Origin: Plantago elongata
Taxonomy: Eukaryota; Streptophyta; Magnoliopsida; Lamiales; Plantaginaceae
Direction: 5' to 3'
Assembly: GCA_036897095.1 (NCBI GenBank)
Contig: JAYMSP010001078.1
Coordinates: 1-36,538 of the forward strand
Length of the DNA stretch: 36,538 nucleotides
A program made the translations under genes and the position numbers. The notes under the pieces were generated by a model. That model searched no databases. It was given only the letters and a program-made list of their open reading frames with translations, and had not been told where the DNA came from. This document shows, one piece after another, positions 1 to 10,222 of the stretch; position 1 is the first letter of the stretch; each line of letters begins with the position of its first letter.

Positions 1-662
1 TTCACATTATGAAAAACTTTTCGTACAAGAGTGGTTTTCCCAAGACCGCCCATGCCCATAACTGGAAGCACTGAAACTGTTGTGTGTTCTACGGCATCTA
101 GTAGCGTTTTAACTAATGTTGATTCATCATTAGCCCTTCCCACTATTTCTGGCCCAATTGACCCAGAGACAGTTGGACTCGGTGTGAATCCAACACTACT
201 AATAGCATGATCAGAGCTCATGACTCTATTTTGAAGGCCAAAGCCTTCAGCCCTTTTCTGAATTTCTTCCAGTTTCTTGTTAACATCATCAATCTTATGG
301 GCCATTTTTCTACGGAAAAGCAATTTTTTTGAGCGAGATGGTAAGAAACTGAGTACCTTGCTTGAAGCTGGTTTTTGTTTCTTAACATTTTTCCGAAGAA
401 GTTCGTAGTTGCAGTCATCCAGCACCGCATCCGCTTCGAAAGCGACATCTTCGAGCTTCTCCAGCCAAAGCTTGACAGCTTCTCCGCTGTTGACTTGTTT
501 GGCCTCTACATCACGGAGGAAAGCTTGTATCCAGAGCAGTGAGTCTTTAAGTTTACTAAGTTCTTTCCGGAAACCAACGACCACTTTGATATCGTCAATT
601 GATGCAGAAAGCAAAGCCTGCAACACAACTTGAATGGTGGCACCTACAACAGCTTGATCCAT
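1..662 (-). CDS. CC-NB-ARC (NLR) disease-resistance protein, 5' part only
   Basis: The frame stays open from the ATG at 662 down to the window edge, about 220 codons, so the gene is partial and its 3' part lies to the left. The start MDQAVVGATIQVV begins an Rx-type coiled-coil domain covering roughly residues 1-130, with the family's W-L-x-K-L-x-D-V-A-F-E-A-D-D-like pattern (here WLEKLEDVAFEADAVLDD, about residues 61-78). A variable linker leads to IVGR, and the Walker A P-loop GMGGLGKTT falls at residues 203-211, at the start of NB-ARC. Proteins of this class are intracellular immune receptors that switch between ADP and ATP states on sensing pathogen effectors. The ATG context (GCAATGG) is good, and no other in-frame ATG precedes the coiled coil. 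ARC and LRR regions are outside the window, so integrity of the whole gene cannot be judged. Confidence 0.93.
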   Translation of the reverse strand, partial: MDQAVVGATIQVVLQALLSASIDDIKVVVGFRKELSKLKDSLLWIQAFLRDVEAKQVNSGEAVKLWLEKLEDVAFEADAVLDDCNYELLRKNVKKQKPASSKVLSFLPSRSKKLLFRRKMAHKIDDVNKKLEEIQKRAEGFGLQNRVMSSDHAISSVGFTPSPTVSGSIGPEIVGRANDESTLVKTLLDAVEHTTVSVLPVMGMGGLGKTTLVRKVFHNV

Positions 663-670
663 TGCTTCTC

Positions 671-1150
671 AAGAAACAAATTTGAAGTGATATTACGGTG
701 TTGTTGATGAATTGATCGATCTGAATGGTAAACAGAATACAAAAAGTAAGCAGAGAGAAATGAATTGAAGCAAAGATATCTCAAACATGAAAGGAAAAAC
801 AGAAACAGAGGATATATTCAAGCCAAAGGGAGTTTTTTTTTTTTGTGTTTTTTGAAATATAGAGGAACAGAGGTAAACAAGAAATAAATTTGAAGTGAGA
901 TTACGGTGTTGTTGATGAATTGATCGATCTGAATGGCAAACAGAATACAAAAAGAAAGCAGAGAGAAATGAATTGAAGCAAAGAGATCTCAAACTTGAAA
1001 GGAATACTGAAACAGAGGATTCAAAAAGAAAGTCAAAGGGAGATTACGGGGTGTTGTTGATGAATTGATCGATCTCTCAATGGTAAACACAGAATACAAA
1101 AAGTAAGCAGAGAGAAATGAATTGAAGCAAAGATATCGAGAATGAAATGT
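671..1150 (-). repeat. Three direct copies of a ~130-bp unit in the NLR leader/promoter
   Basis: Copies lie at about 671-812, 879-1022 and 1038-1145, with offsets of about 208 and 143 bp. All share ATTACGGTGTTGTTGATGAA followed by a near-identical stretch through GCAGAGAGAAATGAATTG. Copies differ by a few substitutions and small indels, and a poly-T tract (about 833-845) sits between copies 1 and 2. The array directly abuts the NLR start codon, so it is probably 5' UTR and/or core promoter that has been amplified. Short minus-strand open frames in it look like by-products of the repetition. Confidence 0.85.
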
Positions 1151-4100
1151 TTTATTGGCAGGTTAAGAGCAAATGCGTGTGGGGCAAATGAGAAGCAAAT
1201 CCACACAATACAGTACTGTCGTACTACTTATGGATTATTGGATAGCACCGCACATGCCAATGTCTACGTTCATTTTTTGGTGAAACTGAATCTTATTAGG
1301 TTATTGTAAAATTACTAACTCTATTAATATAAAAACACTCACAAATTAATATTTTATTATTTTAATTACATTATTTCTAAATAAATTATTTATGGACATC
1401 ACGTATTGATAGTATATTATGGTTAGTTGGATGGATTTTGATTTTGATTCATTCAATTGACTCATTATGTAAGATAAATAAAAAATATATATTTATTCTT
1501 TTATATCAGTTCACATACCATTGCATTTCAATTTTCTTCAAATTTTGGGATGTAGAATAACTAAATTGTTTGTAAGAGGAATTATAGTGGTGCAATTACA
1601 AGTGTGAATAAGATAAGAGAGATGGTATGATAGTAAATATATAATAAATAATTAATTAGTGCGGAGTAAATTTTTTTATTTATGAAGTATTTTATAATTT
1701 TCACATGTACCTCACTACAATATAATTAATTAAGTTTATAAAAAAGTATTAATTTTATTTGTTCATGTATAATGGGTGAATATGTATGTATGTATGTGTT
1801 CTTAGTTGTATTCTGAGTTGAATTTTGAAGACAGAAAACAGGGGAATGCAAAGCAGAGAAATGCTCCCGTTTTGATGAATGATTGAGAAAATATCAAATG
1901 GCACTGTGGGACATATGCGAAGCAGATCCACACATGGTATACACACCATGCAACTATTCATTTCAATATTTAATTAGCCTTCCTTTGAAAAGTAGTATTT
2001 CATCATTGACTGATAAGTCTTTATTTAATCAATTATATATTTGTATTATTCAATCTACCAGTTTTTCTTGACTACATCTTCAATAAGTATGAGATAACTC
2101 GTCCAATACTTTAAATTCGTCCTTAACTACAGAGTCGCATTTATACCCATTAATCATCTCCTACATATTACTAAGAGAAACAGATTGATTAAAAAAAAAA
2201 AATACAGATAAACGTTACAATTATATAAAAAAAATATTTAAAGTCTTACAAAGAATATCAACGATAAACATATACACAAAAATGATACATATCCACTCAT
2301 AAAACATTATTGATGTTATTTAAAATATTATACATATACTTAAAATTTGTCTCTCAAGTATCTTATTAATGCACATTTATTCCAAGAGGCTGAATGGTAT
2401 AGAATTTGAATGGGTATTTGGATGGATTTTGGTGAAATTGTGTTTGTAATTGAATTGAAATTGAGGTATTTGAAGTGTTTTTTTTGGCCAAATCACTGTT
2501 CATCGAGTCAAATGTAGTGATTTAAATGCTATGACAATCAGCCCCAAAACTTTGTGTAAAATTATAACAAAACATTTTAAAAAAATAAAAATTATAAATA
2601 TTTCAAAAGATAAAAACAATAATATTGTTCGCTTAAAACTACATTAATGTGCCTTAAAACTAAATTATTGAATATGAGTTTGAAACCATAATATGCAGGT
2701 TCATCCTTAGAAGTTAAATATAACACCCTAAATATAATAATATTGATACTTAAAACTATAACAAAACATCCTAACTATAACATATGAGCTTAAACAGAAA
2801 CATGCAATTTTAATGTGCGGATTTTAAATCTTGATGAACCAAACTGCAAAATTAGAAAAAAATAAAATAAAGTAAGGTCAAATTCACTCCTTATCGGGAT
2901 TTTAATGGAAAAATGAGATGGATCCATAACATAACGAAGGATACAACTATAATATAACTAATTACATACCATACATCAAATCAAGTTCATCGACAAAATT
3001 CTTAGACAACATTTAATATAATTAGAATTTGGGTTATTTACATTTGGACCCTCCTCCATTATACCCCTCTACAAAAAAAGGTCCCTTCTTTTACACACTT
3101 TACGGATTTCCCCTAGGTCCATGCCCGAAAAAGACAAGGTTAGACAACTCCAGTCAACGTCAGCCAACGAAAATATTTTAAATTTTATTTTTGAAACTTT
3201 ATTAATTTTAAGAATCTAAAAAAAATGTTATCCCGGCAGCCCTTAAGGCCGCCAAGCATGTTTCTTGATTTTTTTTAATTATTTTTGATTTTGGTGAAAT
3301 ATTAGTTTATTTAAATATTTAAATGTTATAAAATAATTATAAACAATATAAAATATTAAATTAGTAAAAAATATATACTTCTTTAATTTTGCAATCATTT
3401 TTATAGTCTAACCAATACTTATATATAATTTTTTATTCTCGTATAATATTGTAATGTGTTTATGTTATTATTTTTAAAATTTAAAGTATTGTGAAGTTAA
3501 ACGAAACATATAATAAATATATAAACTAATTTTTATATTTATAATATTTAAAATATTATTTGTAATATTAAAAAATGTCATGTGTTTAGTAAAATCTATC
3601 TTTCATTAAACCATCCTCTTGATCAACTTTCGTATTTGCAACTCAACTCATTTATTATCAGTTTTCATTCTTTAAAGATATGAAGTATGAAAATAAAAGT
3701 GAAACACAGGTATGGACAAAGTTCTGTAATAAGCAACGACTGTGATCCTTGTACTGTATTACTTAATCATCGTCATCTTCATAATGAAAATTCCAAATGT
3801 TTGATTTGGAAAAAGTGAACAAAACTTTTCAATGTCAACATATTTTATCTGTTTACACACCTTAAATATTACAAAAATCATATTAAACTAAAGTATAATC
3901 CTTATACCAATTCTAACAAAATCATATTGAATCCTCATTAGTACGGCTTCTTTTGGATTTACATATTACTACTAAATACGTATTCTTGTGCTGCTACTAG
4001 GATTAGTTGTCAATTGGAGGAAAATAAATGCACATAACTTGAAAATTTACCTTGTTGTTTCACCGTTTGAACGGTTGATTTAGCATATTATCGCATAAAC

Positions 4101-4296
4101 ATTTCATACAAATTAGACTTTTGATGCAGTGCTAAGGCTTACATTTCATACTTTACTGGCTCTGATTATAAGCATAAGAGTAAAAAAAGAAAATTGAGAA
4201 GAAATAAGAAAAAATAAAAAATGAAACCATATATATTACTCAATACTTCTAGTCTTGGAGATTCATGGACTGTTCTGTTGGAATAGTATGTATTTA
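1151..4296. other. AT-rich gene-free region with degraded repeats
   Basis: No supportable coding region was seen. The DNA is strongly AT-rich with many short A and T runs. One less AT-rich stretch (about 3030-3260), containing the palindrome-like GGCAGCCCTTAAGGCCGCC, stands out from its surroundings and is probably a transposon remnant. I could not assign it to a family. Confidence 0.6.
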
Positions 4297-4432
4297 GGGA
4301 AGGAAAAAGGGTTTAGAAAAGCCAGCAGAATAGGAGAACTTGGCAAGAATTGCAACTCTGCCAATGCAGTACTATTTCCTAGCTACCAAGACTCCAAATT
4401 CTTCTAGCTTTACCGGACTTTCCTCCATTCGC
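4297..4432 (+). ncRNA. Candidate small-RNA hairpin A of a three-hairpin tandem array
   Basis: The 5' arm (about 4297-4350) contains GAAAAGCCAGCAGAATAGGA. The reverse complement of the 3' arm (about 4378-4432) contains GTAAAGCTAGAAGAATTTGG. The arms therefore fold back with scattered mismatches around a roughly 25-nt loop, giving a 136-nt stem-loop of the size and imperfection seen in plant miRNA precursors. Strand and expression are unknown, and the opposite strand would fold equally. No known miRNA family was recognised with certainty. Confidence 0.4.
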
Positions 4433-4496
4433 ATAATATATTGGAGTTGTTCAGTTAATCTTCAGCATCTTGGAACAAAATACGAAGAATGCTACT

Positions 4497-4632
4497 GGGA
4501 TTGGAAAAATTAGAAAAGCCAGTAGAATAGTAGAATTTGGCAAGATTTGCAACCTTTGCTAACATGCATGGTATGTAATTTCCTGCCGAAACTCCTAATT
4601 CTTCTAGCTTTACCAAACTTTCTTCCATTCCC
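4497..4632 (+). ncRNA. Candidate small-RNA hairpin B of a three-hairpin tandem array
   Basis: The layout matches hairpin A, about 200 bp further on. The 5' arm has GAAAAGCCAGTAGAATAGTA. The 3' arm carries CTCCTAATTCTTCTAGCTTT followed by ACCAAACTTTCTTCCATTCC. Both arms are conserved in all three copies while loop and spacer sequences have diverged. This is the pattern expected if the stem is what matters. Confidence 0.4.
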
Positions 4633-4691
4633 ATAATATTGGTTGGGGTCCGTCTTCAGCGACTAACATTAATCGAATCAGGAATGAGTTT

Positions 4692-4817
4692 GAGAAAGGA
4701 AAAAGAGATAGAAAAGCCAGTAGAATAGGAGACCTCGGCAAGAATTAGTACTTATTAAGTTGATTTCTTACTGAAACTCCTAATTCTTCTAGCTTTTCCA
4801 AACTTTCTTCCATTCCC
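4692..4817 (+). ncRNA. Candidate small-RNA hairpin C of a three-hairpin tandem array
   Basis: This is the best-paired of the three. By eye about 38 of some 54 positions match between the 5' arm (4692-4744) and the reverse complement of the 3' arm (4764-4817), with a loop of about 19 nt. The 3' arm ends TTTCCAAACTTTCTTCCATT then CCC. This loosely resembles the miR482/2118 superfamily, which is antisense to the NLR P-loop codons, but the central positions differ, so that assignment is only a suggestion. Confidence 0.42.
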
Positions 4818-5476
4818 TTAACCAGTGTTTGCTACTTTGCTTTGTTCTGAGTATACATGGAGTTTATGATTTGCATGCATTCTAGTGCTAGCTTTTATAC
4901 ACAAAAGTATGTATACTATTGGTCCACGTGTCACTCTTGGTCAAAATTGCATAATGTTTAAACTTGAACATGCACAATATGTTTCTTTTTCTTCTTCAAC
5001 TGATTCTAGATTAAATACTGGTACAAGATTCGATTCTGGGAAGATGAGAAACACATGATACATTCATGATTCATTCATTTCTCAACTAAAGTTGATCCGA
5101 TCACAATGAGTAATTTTCATTTTTACTCTATTGTACCAAACGATTCTTCTTGTAAATTGTTCCATGGTTAATTTTCTTATGTACAAGAGAATAATTTGTT
5201 AAAAAACATAAACATCCAGCTGCCAGGTCTCCGAATAATATGTACGAATATAGCACGATATTTCACTATTAGCTTTCGAATAATAACATGCAATGTCGGG
5301 TGAATGTCTAGCTACTTCAACTAAGATGTATTATAATCCATAAAATCATGTATTGCTAATATTATTAAAGCCTTTGGCCCACATCTAAGTGTAAGTTCAA
5401 ATCTCCATTTTGACAAAATTCACGTATTAATTTTCCACTCATAATATTACATTCATTCCTAAATATATGAATGAAT
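4818..5476. other. Gene-free spacer before the retrotransposon
   Basis: AT-rich sequence with no coding region or RNA gene that I can support. It ends at the target-site duplication of the LTR element. Confidence 0.6.
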
Positions 5477-5481
5477 ATATG

Positions 5482-6091
5482 TGTTAGGAACCCACGTCTT
5501 CGTATCGTACTTTATTATGTATTGGATCTAATTAGTTAGTTGGCCCATTATTGTAGCCCGTGGGTATATTTAGTAGCTAGATATTAGTAGATTCTGTCTT
5601 GGAGGTTAAGTATACTTGGTTAGGAAGAATATTAGTAGATGGTAATTTTTGCTAGCTAAGTAGAATATCTGGTTAGGGATTCTTATCGGGTCAAGCCGAT
5701 AGTAGCTGTAGAGATTATAAATACCTCAACCCCCTTCTCAGTTTAAAAGAATGAAAAAGATGAGTTTATGAGTAGAATAAAGTGTTCTCCGGCAGATGCC
5801 TCGAGGAGGTATAATGTTTAGTAATTAAGTGTACCCCGGGATAAATCCTAGAGAGTATATGTCTCTTTGGTTGCGGGAAGTCTCATGGATAGGTGGCTAT
5901 GTATTCTTGTGTGCTAGCCGATCTACTCCGTTTAGAGATATAGGGTTGCTTGTGCTCGTTAGCATTGTGATCGTGTAGATCTGGAGTTTATCTAGTAGAA
6001 TACCTCCTTGGTGTTCTAAGCATTATACCGTGCATACGTGTATTTGGGTTGATTGGATGATTTGTAGCCAGATCTATCCAGGTACATAACA
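5482..6091 (+). repeat. 5' LTR
   Basis: Starts TGTTAGGAACCCACGTCTTC and ends ACATAACA. A TATA box (TTATAAATA, 5715-5723) sits about 230 bp in, followed by a conserved CTCAACCCCCTTCTCAG stretch, which likely marks the U3/R transition. Confidence 0.9.
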
Positions 6092-6093
6092 TT

Positions 6094-6107
6094 TGGTATC
6101 TAGAGCC
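6094..6107 (+). other. Primer-binding site, tRNA-iMet-like
   Basis: TGGTATCTAGAGCC begins two bases after the 5' LTR. It equals the common plant primer site TGGTATCAGAGC apart from one extra T, which could weaken priming. Confidence 0.65.
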
Positions 6108-8296
6108 TAGTCCATCCTTTGGACTTGGGTTAAGGGAATGTTTTATTCAACATGTGCTTTGCGAAAGCATGGAGGACCGGTATCCCTGGATCCGGTGAAG
6201 AATCAATCGACAGAGATCAGGAGGATCTCTGACGGCCGCCATCGCTGCCCACCGACAACGATAATGAAGAACATCGCCACCCAGGTGAGGTACTGGAGCA
6301 GATCGAGAGGAAGGGAATGGCACAGATGCTTGGAGAAGCTCACCGGAAAGGAAAGCGGCTTAGACGTGCAAGGAAAGAGGTAAGAAGGAAAGGTGGTCTC
6401 CATTTATTGGATTGATAACCAATCAGTGGCGGGAAGGGCCGATCCGGCCAAATTGGAAGACGAAAGACACGCCATTCAGGCGATGTCCAAGTGCGAATCG
6501 AGGTAGATAAAGGTTGAATGAGGTCAAAGGGAGACCAACAGCCATGGACGGGAGAGGAGCTGAGGTCAAGGGACCTCCGCTGGGCTAGTCACGTAGCGTG
6601 ACTAGCGGTTGTTGTTGACAACAGCAACCTACACGGTCGCATCACCCAGGTGCGGTAATTGAGCCGATCGAGACACCAACGGAGAAAAAGAAGAAGATTC
6701 GTTGTGTGAGGAAGATAATGAAGAAGAAGAAGAAGAAGATCCGTTGCATGAGAAAGGAAGAGAGGAGGAGGAGAAAGAAAGAAAAGAACCGACTCCAATA
6801 AGGTATGTACTTAATCTGGATGTTGATTTGGGTTCCAAGAACGGTGAGAATTAGCTGGAAGAAGTTGCATAAGGTTCCAGGGTTTGAGGGAGACTTGAAC
6901 CGCGTAGATCGGGTGAAAATCTTGTCCGGAAGCCAATTTCCGTAGACAATTCCCTGGACTATGATTCCCGCTAAACGAACCGTTGGATGGTTCTGAAATT
7001 TTGACAGAAGGTCCACAACTCAGCATCATAGAATCTGAACGGTGGAAATAGGATTTGGAGTACCTGAACATAAACAGAAGTATTGTCGAAGTTGGTTGCA
7101 GATTTCTTCAGAACATATTAAATCAATGTGATTTTTGGGTACTTCATTGAGGTCTTGCGAATTCACAACATCAACTTATGGTTTGGTGAAGTTGTGAATG
7201 ATTTTCAAAGATTGTGGATCGAATATTCTCGAGATATATCCCGTGGAAGTGACGAGGTAAATACTTCTACAGATGTCTATAATTCGATGGCTCAAGTTGT
7301 AGTTGAGAAGTTCATTACACCTTGGGAATTATATGTCGTGTGAAGAAAGTAATTTGGTGATGGGTATTGGTGGAATATTTAGTGAGCATGAGATTCTATA
7401 TGAGGATGAATTCGTGAGAAGGGGAGTCGAGTGTATCGACATTTATGATGGTTCTCGCAATTCTGAATAAAATAGGCCAAGAAGACTCTACTAAGGAGAA
7501 GACGTGAGGAGTGGATGGATAAAGCCGACAAAGAGGTAAATCATGTACTTCCTTCTTATGTGCAAGGTTTATAATTTATGAAGGAAGATCAGTTGGTCGT
7601 TGCAATGTCTATCTGTTGGCATGAAGTGGATACGGAGAGAATAATAGTCTTTACTGCGGGACGAAGAAATACAAGAGAATGCATCTAAGAATATTTCTCA
7701 TCCGATGTGTAGTATGAACTACAACATATGTTTATTCTCTGCCATTGGTGACTGATGGGAATGTGGTGAGTCTGGAAGATGTTCTGGAATTATGTGAGCA
7801 CCTCTCATGAAGGAGAGGTAGATTGGAAAAGAAAAAGGGAACCTTAATGGTGTGTATTCATATGGGTGCCGTCTATGACATCTGGAGTAGATGTTATTCT
7901 AGAGAGACATGGATTGATACTCGTGATGACTACTATGGAGGGGACCTAAGATGGCTCAAGTTTGAGAACAATCTTCAAAGTCGAGAAAGACTCGAGTGGA
8001 GGAAGATGACTCTACGGACTTGATATGCTCTATGATGCAAGCTCCTTGAAAAGATGAGCATCAAGTGATCGATTCTGGGCGAGAACGTGCTAGAGCTTAT
8101 ATTAACGACCTTGTGACAAGTTGATATTGGTAGGTCGCGGTACAAATGGGAAGCTACACGCCTAAGCTTATGTCTGGAGTCGACGTGGAGGGTCGGGTTG
8201 TTCGAGATATTGAAGACGTACAATTGTTGCCACTTGACGAATGGAAGAAGAACTTGAGTGAACCTAGAGGAGAAGGTCCTTTCTAGGAGTCGGAGA

Positions 8297-8904
8297 TGTT
8301 AGGAACCCACGTCTTCGTATCTGTACTTTATTATGTATTGGATCTAATTATTAGTTGGCCCATGAATCGTAGCCCGTGGGTATATTTAATAGCTAGATAT
8401 TGGTAGATTCTGTCTTGGAGGTTAAGTATACTTGGTTAGGAAGAATATTAGTAGATGGTAATTCTTGCTATCTAAGTAGAATATCTAGTTAGGGGATTCT
8501 TATTGGGTCAAGCCCATAGTAGTTGTAGAGGTTATAAATACCTCAACCCCCTTCTCAGTTTAAAAGAATGAAAAAGATGAGTTTATGAGTAGAACAAAGT
8601 GTTATTCGGCAGATGCCTCGAGGAGGTATACTGTTTAGTAATTAAGTGTACCATGGGATAAATCCTAGAGAGTATACTCCTTTTTGGTTACGGGAAGTCT
8701 CATGGATAGGTGACTATGTATACTTATGTGCTAGCCAATCTACTCCATTTAGAGATATATGGTTGATTGTGTTCTTTGACACTGTGATCGTGTAGATATA
8801 GAGTTTATCTAATAGAATACATTTTTGGTGTTCTAAGCTTTATACCGTACATAAGGGTATTTGGGTTGATTGGCTGATTTGTACCCTGATCAAGGTACCT
8901 AACA
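8297..8904 (+). repeat. 3' LTR
   Basis: Same start as the 5' LTR and a TATA box TTATAAATA at 8532-8540. It ends CCTAACA, a perfect inverted match to the TGTTAGG start. The purine-rich AGGAGTCGGAGA just before it (8285-8296) is a weak polypurine-tract candidate. Confidence 0.9.
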
Positions 8905-8983
8905 ATATGTTAAGTTTGAAATTGTTGATTTTATATGCGGTACCTAACAATATGTTAAGTTTGAAATTGTTGATTTTATATAC
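8894..8983. repeat. 45-bp tandem duplication across the retrotransposon/host junction
   Basis: GGTACCTAACAATATGTTAA and the following 25 bp occur at 8894-8938 and again at 8939-8983, almost identically. Each copy includes the last 11 bp of the 3' LTR, the ATATG target duplication and flanking host DNA. The duplication therefore happened after insertion. Confidence 0.9.
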
Positions 8984-9330
8984 GCTTTCATTTCATCTCA
9001 CAATTTATCTAACATTGCTATATCTTGAATTCTTGACACAACACATGCGCAATTTAAGGATAGCCTCTAATTTAAGCAATGCAATTATCTTGATTGGTAT
9101 TATTACATACAAATATATGAACACTGAATTAACACGGCCTAATCTGTTCTTGCAAAAACTTTCGGTGTCTTTATAAGTCTTGTGAAATCGGTGGTGTTCA
9201 AGAACAGCCTTTTTCTCCAAAGATCATTCTTTTACCAGACCTGGAAGTTTTTACATGTAACCTTGTCTCTCTGATCATAATTCATAACCACATTTTTATT
9301 GTTTTCATCAACCTTATTGCATTTGAACCA

Positions 9331-9852
9331 ATGGATCTTTTTGCAAAGGCGAAAACTGTCCGTCTCCGGAGTTACCTGGACAGATACCTGGTAGCGGAAG
9401 AAGACGGAGAAACCATAAGCCAAGGCCGCGATGGGTCAGAGAGAAACTCGATATGGACCGTGGAAGTTGTCCTTGGGCAGGATTATGTTCGCCTACAAAG
9501 TTGCTATGGCACGTACTTAACCGCATCGAGCCTTCCTTTTCTTCCGGGATTTACAGGGAGGAAAGTTGTCCAATCGACGCCACAAAAATGTGATCCTGCC
9601 ACGCAATGGGAACCATTGAGGGACGGAATGCAGGTTCGGCTTAGATCATTGTGGGGTAATTTTCTACGCCCCAACGGAGGTCTGCCTCCATGGAGAAACT
9701 CGGTCACACACGACATACCCCACCGGAGTAGTACACACGACAAGATCCTGTGGGACGTCGAAGTGGTGGAAACCTTGCCACGACGGATGGTTCACCGGAA
9801 TGTGCGACAGGAGAGTGCTGTATTTGTCAGAACAAGGTCTCAATCTGCATAG
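9331..9852 (+). CDS. DUF569 domain protein (actin cross-linking/fascin-like fold)
   Basis: A 173-residue intronless protein. The domain fills about residues 1-150: MDLFAKAKTVRLRS at the start, then LDRYLVAEEDGE, DYVRLQSCYGTYLTAS (52-67) and the diagnostic GGLPPWRNSVTHD (around 116-128), ending in WDVEVVE. These are hallmarks of plant DUF569 proteins, predicted to adopt a beta-trefoil, fascin-like fold. Their biochemical role is not established. Many relatives carry two copies of the domain or a longer C-terminal part; this one has a single domain plus a short basic tail. The start is the first in-frame ATG matching the family N-terminus. The 3' LTR of the retrotransposon ends about 430 bp upstream in the same orientation, so part of the ancestral promoter may have been displaced. 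Confidence 0.88.
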   Translation: MDLFAKAKTVRLRSYLDRYLVAEEDGETISQGRDGSERNSIWTVEVVLGQDYVRLQSCYGTYLTASSLPFLPGFTGRKVVQSTPQKCDPATQWEPLRDGMQVRLRSLWGNFLRPNGGLPPWRNSVTHDIPHRSSTHDKILWDVEVVETLPRRMVHRNVRQESAVFVRTRSQSA

Positions 9853-10174
9853 CATTTTCAGTTTCTTAAACAAATTTGAAGATGAAAAGTAAAGGATTAC
9901 AGCTTTAGAACCCCTGTAGTTTGATGGAATATCCAAAAGGTCAACGAGTTTCAGAAAATATCATTTTGCACCGCATGCAAATAGTGTAAACAGGGTAGGA
10001 TCCTGGATCCATGTGTGGCTTGCAGGACAGTTGCCCCGCCCCCTTAGTTTCCGAAAAAATATTGAATATTATATGCTAGTTTCATGATCAATGTAGGAGT
10101 TCGATATTTTTGTAAACTCGTGGATTTTTAAGGATATTTTCTCAAACCATAGGGTAACAAAAAATGCACTTGTT

Positions 10175-10222
<48 letters not shown>

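Larger units (their letters stand above)
5477..8909 (+). mobile_element. LTR retrotransposon with 5-bp TSD, apparently non-autonomous
   Basis: Two related ~610-bp LTRs (5482-6091 and 8297-8904) start TGTTAGG and end TAACA, the 3' copy as CCTAACA. They are flanked by the identical 5-bp target duplication ATATG (5477-5481 and 8905-8909). Right after the 5' LTR lies TGGTATCTAGAGCC (6094-6107), close to the initiator-Met tRNA primer site TGGTATCAGAGC but with one inserted base. The ~2.2-kb interior is too short for gag-pol. I found no protease, reverse transcriptase, RNase H or integrase motif in it, only short open frames and a GAA-rich stretch (about 6680-6790). It therefore looks like a LARD-like or deleted element mobilised in trans. 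The LTRs differ at several dozen sites by eye, so the insertion is not recent. Superfamily cannot be assigned without Pol. Confidence 0.9.

Noticed and set aside
693..992. A 99-codon open frame on the minus strand upstream of the NLR
   Set aside because: It lies inside the triplicated leader repeat, contains the same short peptide twice because of the repetition, and resembles no protein family.
4297..4817. Calling the hairpins members of the miR482/2118 family
   Set aside because: Only the ends of the candidate 3' arm (TTTCC... and ...CCATTCC) match the family. The middle differs and the length is offset by 1-2 nt, so the family name is not supported from sequence alone.
6138..8223. Several 60-124 codon open frames in the retrotransposon interior as possible genes or gag
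   Set aside because: They lie on both strands and overlap each other. They lack zinc-knuckle, protease, RT or integrase motifs. The longest minus-strand one is a phenylalanine-rich reading of the GAA tract.
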